Assembly: GCA_023853785.1 (NCBI GenBank)
Contig: JAJIRX010000860.1
Span: forward strand, 1 to 25,260
Length of the DNA: 25,260 nucleotides
DNA from: Psilocybe azurescens
Lineage: Eukaryota; Basidiomycota; Agaricomycetes; Agaricales; Agrocybaceae
Direction of reading: 5' to 3'
The notes under the pieces were generated by a model, which was not told where the DNA came from, did no database searches, and saw only the letters and a program-made list of their open reading frames with translations. The first letter of the stretch is position 1; each line of letters starts with the position of its first letter. The translations under genes were made by a program, and so were the position numbers. Of the stretch, positions 18,000 to 25,260 are shown piece by piece.

Positions 18000-19366
18000 T
18001 TCGGTCCATCCGAATGACTGGAATGATCGTCATATCATGGTATTCTCTACAGCGTACCACTTCGGATAATCTGGATGCAGGCCGATACTGTCTCTGAAGC
18101 AAGAGGAAGTGGTGTAAATCTCGGATACCAGGTAGCAGGTGGCTGTATTCTGTTCAATGTTGGCCATGGCAAAGCAGCACACAAAGAGGCACAAGGGTGA
18201 GAGAAGGAACCTGTCTGGGCATAACGCAGATCTTGTAATAGCCACAGAGTTCCAGACCCATGCTTGGTGCCAGACGGCAAGCACTTATCGATTATATGTG
18301 TGTGCCGAGAGGTGGGTATTTGAGGCGTTTCGTACATATTTCGGCGCGACTGACGATAAGCAACCAATTTTAGACCTAGACAGGTGAAACTGAATATCGA
18401 AGAAGTGAGAAATAGAGTCGTCGGATCTTGGAATGTCCACGAGAACAGTTATGTACCCGAAGCATTTCGAGTCAGCCTCACCAGAGATACAGGTTCTGAA
18501 CCTAGCATGAACGACACAGACTGTGCAAACCTAAGGACCACTGGACCTTATCAAAGCCATGAGTTGGCCCTGAGCTTCGGGTGGGAAAAGGGACGGTCAG
18601 GTGATTCAGGTCCACCGTATCTTCCGAGAAAGGAAGCGCGAATTTGACTTTCTCCTCATCGCGTGCCACACACTGCCACACATGTCGCAAAAGCAGCCGC
18701 ATGTGTATTTTACATTGCGTGCAGGGGCTAAATTTATCTGGTGACTGGCCTGGAGAGCACAGGAGGATTTTTTTTTTGAAAAGGACTCACTATCAAGTTG
18801 CAAAGCCAGTCTGAAAGATAGACTCACAAATAAAAAGACAAGTCATGCTAAACCATGTCGAAGGAGGGATTACGCAAGTCTAAAAGGTCCACATCAGAAG
18901 GATGTGATGTTGCAATTTCGCTTATGACAATGGGCCCGATCCGGTCTAACCAAATATCACTCGGACGGTTGGGGACAATTTTTAGCCCATACTTCCCTGT
19001 TCTCTTCCCTGGTTTAGTCTGGCGGGCTTGCATCGTGTCCTCCAGGTTATCGTCAATCTCTACTCACCTATCACCGCCTCTGGACAGGACCGTTAGGTTT
19101 TCTAGGACTGTCAGCCACATTTCCGTCTTCTCGCCCCTATCCGTCAGCCCAAAGGTATAGCGCAGTGCCACAAGCTATATTTCCATCACTTGAATTCGTG
19201 CCAGTCAGCCCAGGTTGTCATAGTTCGTGCCAGCCGGTAATATACTGGGACAGCTTGGTTCAGCGAATTCAATTCTACTGGTAATTATCTCTTTCAATAA
19301 CCGGGGACGAAAGACATTGACAGTATGACTGCCATCATAGCTTTAAATCCATTACAACACCGACTT
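18000..19366. other. Accessory DNA with only uncertain open frames
   Basis: Both strands hold open frames of 60-106 codons, none recognisable. The most protein-like are a plus-strand stretch at 18384-18647 (KLNIEEVRNRVVGSWNVHEN) and at 18855-19160 (SLMTMGPIRSNQISLGRL). I see no convincing splice structure linking them. A T tract (18767-18775) and a duplicated GTGCCAGTCAGCCCAGG-like piece (near 19195) are the only repeats noted. Confidence 0.3.
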
Positions 19367-19398
19367 TCCTTTCTTTTCTTTTTTTTCTTTTTTTCTGG
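19367..19398 (+). promoter_or_regulatory. Pyrimidine tract upstream of the hypothetical gene at 19474
   Basis: A 30-base run of C and T (CTTTCTTTTCTTTTTTTTCT and on) lies 75-105 bp before the ATG at 19474. Such tracts are common in fungal promoters, often near the transcription start. No TATA box is evident. Confidence 0.35.
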
Positions 19399-19473
19399 AC
19401 ATCGATTTGGCATGATTGGTCTGCTGCGCGCACAAGCATAGCTTCAGAATAGCTAGCCAGTCCTCCATCAGCA

Positions 19474-22400
19474 ATGCTTCTCAAACTCATCCCCGCACTT
19501 TCTGAACCAACCATCCACTTTTCACTTTCCTTCGCCGATCTTCCATATAATCTGCCAACACCTCCAGCATGGACCACACAGCTCGCGCAGCTCATGCACG
19601 AGGACCTTGAGACCCCAACTACTTTGCATTCCCTGGATCGATCTGCAGGGGTAACAAGTCTTCTCGAGGAAGTCGAACTTGACATTGCTTTGGGTGAAGT
19701 ACGTTGTCGATTTATCGACGGTAAAGTTGAAAGATGGGGATTTTGGGAAGGAATTACCCGTACTGGTGCTTTCAAAAAATAGATGGCAACCAATATGGCA
19801 AGAAACTGTCGGATGCTTTGGAGAAGATTGTCAAGGATGTACACGAGAGTACGCTTGAGGACGAGCGAGTTTTGCGTGAAAGGGCATGGGAGAAGCAAAA
19901 GGTCGAGAGAGCTAGATCGGCCTCGTCAGTTACAGCCACGTCGGTGGCGAAATCCAACAGCGTATCAAGTAAACCTTCGCGGCATAAGAAGTCGCGTTCG
20001 TTTTTCATGCAAATTGTCTCCGCAGTTGGGTATGTCTGTGGCTCGTTCCTCCAAAGTGATTTCACAACAACTTACTTGTTTTCACTAGCTCAATAATCAA
20101 CTTGTCAACCCCTCGTCACCCTCGAGCGGCTCGACATCTTTTTTCATCTCGACCTAGCAGTTCACAGCCATGGTCAACCCCTACATCGCCGTCTCCTACA
20201 CCGGGTCCGTCTGGTACTTCACCCGCGCGCGTGCGCTTCGACGGACTGCACGCTCATCATTAGTCGATACGTATCGCCTCTTTGTTCTTACTGAGCTAGT
20301 ACACCGATTTGCAGGCCCTACTATCAGCATCGACACCCTTGAAGCAGGTTCGCCAGTGGAAGCAGAATGTAAAGAATATCGCCGACAGGATCCAACGAGT
20401 TTCTGCATATGGATTCTGCACAGTATGAGAAGACGTATGCTGGAAAGGATGGACCAGATTCTGGAAGAAGCAGAGGCAGAGTTGGGATCTGAGCTATCTG
20501 CTCTCGATGCTGTGTCGAACCCAGACTTACATCATGATAGCGGGCTGGAAACGACAACCATGATTGTTCCGGTGTCATTCTCGGATGACGAAGAAGAGCC
20601 TGCTAAGCCACCTCTGTCCGCCACAAATGAAGATTCGGATTCGGATGACGGAAGCTCCGTACATACACCTTCTACAACATCTCATTTCCAATGCTATCCT
20701 GGCATACCGCCGACTAGAACATCATCGCGGTCCTCCCATGTCAGCTCTCACTCTTCCAACTCAGATGAGCAGGAACTTCGGTCAACTTCCCCACTCCACC
20801 TGTTCCACCAAAAGACCTAGAACCTCTACCTTGTGTTCCATCGTTTACGTCTCAACGAAGGCCGACCATAAGGCTGCTGGTATCTCAACCGGTACAGCCG
20901 GTTCCCCCAGTGTAACGTCTTCTCGGCCCCTGCACTCGAAGAGTACAGATACCTCATGGACAGTCGGAAGCGCCTCGCGCAACTTCTTCTCTTTGCCGCT
21001 AGCCAATCCCGCGTTGCCAACGAGGAGACGCGTAGCCGACTCGATATTCTTGCGGTGCGAAGTCGGAGACGCGCCTGGTCGAACCGCGCTTTGTCAATGG
21101 AAGCCAAGTCTCGAACGGGGCTTGGTGGATCTGCGGCATACGGCTTAGCTACTCCTTTCCGCTCCTCGGCCTTGGCGAGATACATGTGGACCGCGGAGGA
21201 TCTAGCCTGTGAGTCGACCTCGGCTGATTCTTCACCAACGTCTTCGCTGTCGCGATGCTCGCGTGCTGGATTCCCTTCGTACCGGCCCAGATTGAGGCCC
21301 AAGATTCGACATGATGTGGAAGCTATTCTGGGGATTGAGGCTCACGGAGAGTCTCTCGTGGATGACGAAGAAGGCCAGTGCGAGGGAGATTTGACTGATG
21401 CACTTCCGTTAGTCGAGCGCGATGTCGACATGTACGCGGAGATCAAAGGCGCCATGCACGAGAAACGTGTCACCACGAGGAAAGTCAGCATGTCGTCGCG
21501 TGCCCCGGCGTCTGATAAGAGCAGATCTGTCATTGGGCGTTTGTTTCCCGTGAGCGAGGAGAGGGAGGTCGAAGTCCAGGACCATTACCCAAACGATGAT
21601 CAGGTCTTTGAATTTGCACTTCACGGCAGGACGACGTACAAGAAGGATCAGGGTCATACCTTCATGGGTTGCGACGAGGTTCGCGTTGAGAATGATGATG
21701 AGGAGGAAATCATGTACGCGTTCAATGGCGACGATGATGAAGATCACCAGGAATTCGACATCGAACTTGGCTTTGGCGAATTTGGCGATCGTGAGGTGCC
21801 ACACGATGTCGATACTGATATGGTAGGGGTTGAGGTCGCTCAACGACCAAAGATTTCACCCAAAGTGCGTTCGACAAGTAGGATGGGCGCTTTCTGCAGA
21901 GAGCCAAGGGCATGCAGAGCTCCTTCCAGTCGAATCACCGACAGTTGACAAAGGATAGCCTTCTGTGCCAGAGCGTTCCAGTGTCGGTGGTCGTACCCTC
22001 ATCCCCTGCCCCTTCGACAACGGCACCTCAACTACAAACTCAGTCGCAAGTTCGATTCAAGCGGACAAATCCTCCTTCGCCGGCTCACACGAACGAAAAG
22101 GCGATCAAGATTGCGCGCACATCCTCCGTTGCTATCTACCAAAACATCGAAGTGGACATGCTCGACATTCAGGTTTACGATCCTGACTCGACCGATTACG
22201 GACAGTACAAGAACGATCATCATCATATGATCCCCGAAGACGGCGCAAACGGTAGATCTGCCGTTTCGCCCAAACCTCGTTCTCAGCCATCAGCCGCTGG
22301 TCAAGACGAGTTCACGCTTTCGATGGATGTGCAGAAGCGGAGTAGTCGCAGGCGTGAGGGCTCACGTCAGTTTGATTACCCGACTCGACCTCTTGGAAGG

Positions 22401-22496
22401 CATGAATTCGATGAACCTCGACGACCCAAGCTGGATACCATTTTCTGCCCTCCTACTCGTAGTGCGGTCTCTGCGAAACCCTTGGTACCCTGCTGA
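19474..22496 (+). pseudogene. Hypothetical protein, Ser/Pro-rich and acidic, frames broken
   Basis: I do not recognise a named domain. The ATG at 19474 opens MLLKLIPALSEPTIHFSLSF, a structured-looking region of about 100 residues with GEVRCRFIDGKVERWGFWEG. A run of six A near 19779 shifts the frame (seven would keep it) and a helical, charged part follows (KLSDALEKIVKDVHES, ERAWEKQKVERARS). Intron 20030-20088 (59 bp) keeps phase into a Ser/Pro-rich exon (TPTSPSPTPGPSGTSP). A frame slip near 20255 and an intron at 20271-20314 (44 bp) lead to KQVRQWKQNVKNIADRIQ and, after a slip near 20410, RMDQILEEAEAELGSEL. Slips near 20780 and 20910 surround a PxxP-rich stretch (PTPPVPPKDLEPLP). From 20956 one long frame is open, with DSRKRLAQLLLFAASQSR, a very acidic stretch near 21683-21780 and, after a slip near 21910, a disordered tail to the stop at 22494-22496. 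A predicted intracellular, mostly disordered protein; role unknown. Confidence 0.6.
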
Positions 22497-24214
22497 TTTG
22501 CCTGCCCCCATGTTGTCGTCGTCTCTGCTCCACCTACGGCTATCGGCCTGCCGTGCTTATTAATTCCGCAACACTTCCCCATCTTTTCACCGTCATACTC
22601 GTGGCAGTTCGGTATTTTCTTCCCATTACCGCATTCTGAGTCTTTTGCCATTTGATGCAGCCTCTTTCCATTCTACATCTCGTTTCATGTGACGAGCTGA
22701 TTTTTACATCTTTATTCTGCTCTAGCAATTACCTTCTTGCATGGAATTTATCATTCACATTCTCAACAACATCATCATATCTAATTGCATCTACCCCACA
22801 TTTTCTATCTCGTCATGCTTTGCTTTCATATCTGCTTCAATCTTGGCATTTTTCAATTTTCTTCACGTTATTTGCATGACAGGCGCCAGAAACGCGCCAA
22901 ATATACACTGAACTATCTTACATTTTCATTATTTTCTTCTTTATGTTTATTAAATAGTAGTCACCACCATCTCCTCCTCTTCCCTCCTCCCACAACAACA
23001 ACGATACCCCTACCTATCCGGATTGGAACAATTAAAGTGCAACCTCGCTATCCCCAACTCTCCACCTTCACCAACTCTCTTCGTACGCCACTGCGTACCA
23101 TACCCTCTCCTGGATTTTCTCTAAGGACCTCTTTCTGGACGTTCCAATTACCGCGACCGACTATCCTTCCCGTTTTTGTCCAATCGGCGATCCATTCTCA
23201 TCATCACCACATTCGTTAATACCCTGGCAGTATCTATATAAACCTCGTTCCTTGCATCCGTACGTACATCGAACAATTACTACTTTTCGCGTCTTCTACG
23301 TTGTCTATCTAATTATTGGTGTCAGCGTTACCTTTGGGCCCGTCCTTTACATATGTATAGTAGTCCGTGTTTTCTGTCGAGTTCTTAAACGGTTCTCAGT
23401 CGTCAATTACCATCATTTTCACTGTGACATCTTCGTTATCACCACAATCGAGTAAAGGAAGTAGGTACGAAAGAGACAGTAACCACTTACGGATTGATAA
23501 AAATATTGATCAAACTCTGTGCCAGGCTCTGATCTTCATTCCAAAATTTGACATGGCTGCTATGTAAGGATGTATCGAGCGCTCAAGAGAGTCATCCAAT
23601 TCGTTGGTCTGGCAACATTGAAGTACAGATAAATTATAAGTGTGAAGTTAATAGCTATATAAGCCATTTTCTTTCACGGTGGACATCCTGAAATTGTTCT
23701 GAAACGTGAAATATTATGTCGAGGTATTCACGCCACATTCAATAGCCGTTGCATCCCTTCGATGTGTACCTTATGTATATCTTACGTCTCGAGCAAGAGC
23801 CAGCGTTCCACTCTATGCTATTCTTGGTTAATAACATTGGTGAAGCGAATGACGGGAAATTTTTGTTGGCGTACCGATGAGAAATGGTGGTGCTGCAGAG
23901 CGGTGGATGATTTTAAGCACCGTGCCGCTTCACACCTTTTTGGTTCGAGCACTGCCTTTTCGGAAGAGCTTGCCCATTTCGAGATGAGGGTTTGTCTTGA
24001 ACTTCTACCAAATTTTTACGGTCTGATGGGCGATGGGAGAAGAAAGATGACGAGATGACGTGGGAGATAAGAAGGGGAATAAAGGCGCCGGCGGCTGAAG
24101 GACGGTCTGTAACGGGACCTAACGGGACCCGATTACGAGTGCGTGCCTAATCACTAGGCACGGATCATTTCTGCCAATCCCTACTAACAAAACGTGTCCT
24201 CACAATGGGACACT
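22497..24214. other. Long intergenic region, C+T-rich then A+T-rich
   Basis: From about 22560 to 23250 the plus strand is rich in C and T (for example TCACCACCATCTCCTCCTCT near 22962). Frames there are low-complexity and I do not call genes. A TATATAAA at 23233-23240 could be a promoter element, but no convincing gene follows. From 23460 to 24060 I see only short frames. Near 24113-24130 the piece AACGGGACC occurs twice in a row. Confidence 0.35.
24142..24162. repeat. Hairpin sequence upstream of the DUF6533 gene
   Basis: CGTGCCTA and TAGGCACG form a perfect 8-base stem with a 5-base loop, about 55 bp upstream of the TATA box. It follows the tandem AACGGGACC pair. It could be a binding site for a dimeric regulator; this is conjecture. 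Confidence 0.35.
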
Positions 24215-24222
24215 CATATAAA
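24215..24222 (+). promoter_or_regulatory. TATA box of the DUF6533 gene
   Basis: CATATAAAAGG lies about 85 bp upstream of the ATG at 24301, a usual spacing. Confidence 0.5.
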
Positions 24223-24300
24223 AGGAGGCTGTTAGGAAGACGAGCCGGCGAGCGCTGGCCGCCCACCATAATCCTTAACACCTTTATTTCCCGCAAAGTC

Positions 24301-25260
24301 ATGCCAATAACCAACAGTTCCGATGAAGAGACGATTCATCTCATGAAGCTAGGGATGATACCTCTACACCGTTCGTAAGTATCGAGTCTGCACCCATTTA
24401 CAACATGCTAAAATTGAATTTGATAGTGCCTTCTCTTGTGTGGGTGCTTCACGATTACTGTGAGTACAGTTGAACACTAATACCTGAACATAAAAAGCCT
24501 GACATCTGGTATGTGTATAAATAGTCGTTACGCTGGAGGATGAGGTCCGCATGAACGCACTGTAACACATTCGACCCAGATGCACTGATCAAATTTATGG
24601 ATATGATAAATAGATCAAGTACATGTGGGTTAGTATCTACCATCCTGATCACTTGCAGCATTAGCGCAAGTCTAAATATAGTCAATCTTTCATTTGCAAA
24701 TAGCGACAGAAACCCAGTTTTAGCAAATTTATGTTCTTTTGGGTGAGTGTAAATTTCTTTGTTAATCATCTAACAGCCATCCAACCTGACCTTTTTCAAT
24801 TTTGGGCGGTAGATTCGATACTATACCATTTTCCTTGTGGCGTTCGACGTCCTACAGATCCATAGCTTCGCCATTCCAGGTGTAATCACTCGCGAACTGT
24901 GGGTACTTACCTCCTACACGGCTTTCATCCTGCTGACCACAACTTCAATCCCACAGGTGCGTTTTAACTGATCCTGTGACCAGAATGGCAGGTGCAATTA
25001 GCCTTTGGTCAATAGAAGTCTTTATGATGATGAGGATTTACGTCTTGTTCAATCGTTCAAAGAAAGTGAGTGCGATCTGACAAAAGCGATATGAGAAAAC
25101 TGACCATTCGTTCTAATGTCTGAAGGTCGCTGTCATCAATATAGTCCTGTTTATCATATCTATTGGACTCTTTCTATGGATTATGATTGTAAACGCAATA
25201 CAGAGGAAGGTTATGATCGACGGCCTCCGCCAGTTACCACCACGAGGATGCCCTAGTATC
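24301..25260 (+). CDS. DUF6533 multi-span membrane protein, 5' part
   Basis: The gene is cut by the right window edge. The diagnostic block is split by an intron: LHDY then, after a GTGAGT..AAATAG intron (about 24460-24529), FVTLEDEVRM, matching the YDYxxTLEDEVR signature of DUF6533, a basidiomycete family of predicted membrane proteins with unknown role. After it I read a stretch with INRSSTCGL, hydrophobic STILITCSISASLNIVNLSF, then IRYYTIFLVAFDVLQIHSF, TSYTAFILLTTTS, SLWSIEVFMMMRIYVLFNRS and, past the clean intron 25066-25125 (60 bp), VAVINIVLFIISIGLFLWIM. The RIYVLFNRSKK motif after a hydrophobic helix is typical of the family. Other likely introns are 24375-24426 and one near 24740-24830. 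The phase from the ATG at 24301 into the second exon is off by one with the best donor, so the start or a base here is uncertain. Confidence 0.65.

Noticed and set aside
9895..18745. Short match GGCTAAATTT.. near 9895 and 18727 as ends of a larger element.
   Set aside because: Only about 16 bases with mismatches, same orientation and no further homology.
19335..19898. 187-codon minus-strand open frame opposite the hypothetical gene.
   Set aside because: The plus strand has a better start, helical charged protein and an intron in phase; the minus frame is its antisense.
1..25260. CRISPR arrays, operons, ribosome binding sites, tRNA or rRNA genes.
   Set aside because: The sequence is eukaryotic with spliced genes; I found no array of regular spacers and no recognisable tRNA or rRNA.

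Overview
The window looks like nuclear DNA of a basidiomycete of the class Agaricomycetes. The evidence is very short introns (44-73 bp) with GT..AG ends, a NACHT-WD40 (fungal NLR-like) gene, a DUF6533 membrane-protein gene, and a long repetitive gene of a type I recall from many Agaricomycete proteomes. The NACHT-WD40 sequence resembles those of Rhizoctonia/Ceratobasidium, but I infer this from memory only.

Layout. 1-2789: 3' part of a NACHT-WD40 gene with 14 WD repeats and about eight frame changes. 3384-4353: a coiled-coil gene with short introns and shifted frames. 4747-5727: a pirin gene with TATA box, two introns, all four metal ligands, two frameshifts and a missing C-terminus. 6223-9486: a gene of about 1000 codons with an N-terminal coiled coil, an RNase H-like candidate core and an acidic tail. 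I suspect it is the transposase of an unnamed element family; this copy is broken. 10156-18000: repeat-rich accessory DNA. It holds a direct segmental duplication (10156-11551 and 16328-17918), an inverted pair of SnoaL-like genes (13663-14222 plus, 15761-16256 minus), a TIR element with arms of about 80-100 bp (12991-13379), and a pogo-type MITE (14261-14844) carrying a second MITE nested in it (14518-14681). 19474-22496: a conserved-looking Ser/Pro-rich and acidic hypothetical gene, also with shifted frames. 24215 to the end: the 5' part of a multi-membrane-span DUF6533 gene running off the window.

Two patterns cut across the window. First, nearly every gene is broken by single-base indels, often in G, C or A runs, while the protein sequence on either side stays good. 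The two SnoaL copies are broken at different runs, and each shows the unbroken form of the other. This points to uncorrected homopolymer errors in the assembly or to very recent decay, so the calls 'pseudogene' below are provisional. Second, the two copies of the segmental duplication differ mainly by CG versus TG/CA changes, the signature of deamination of methylated CpG. The stop codon in the transposase-like gene fits the same change (CGA to TGA).

The most promising candidate for an undescribed system is the 6223-9486 gene family.
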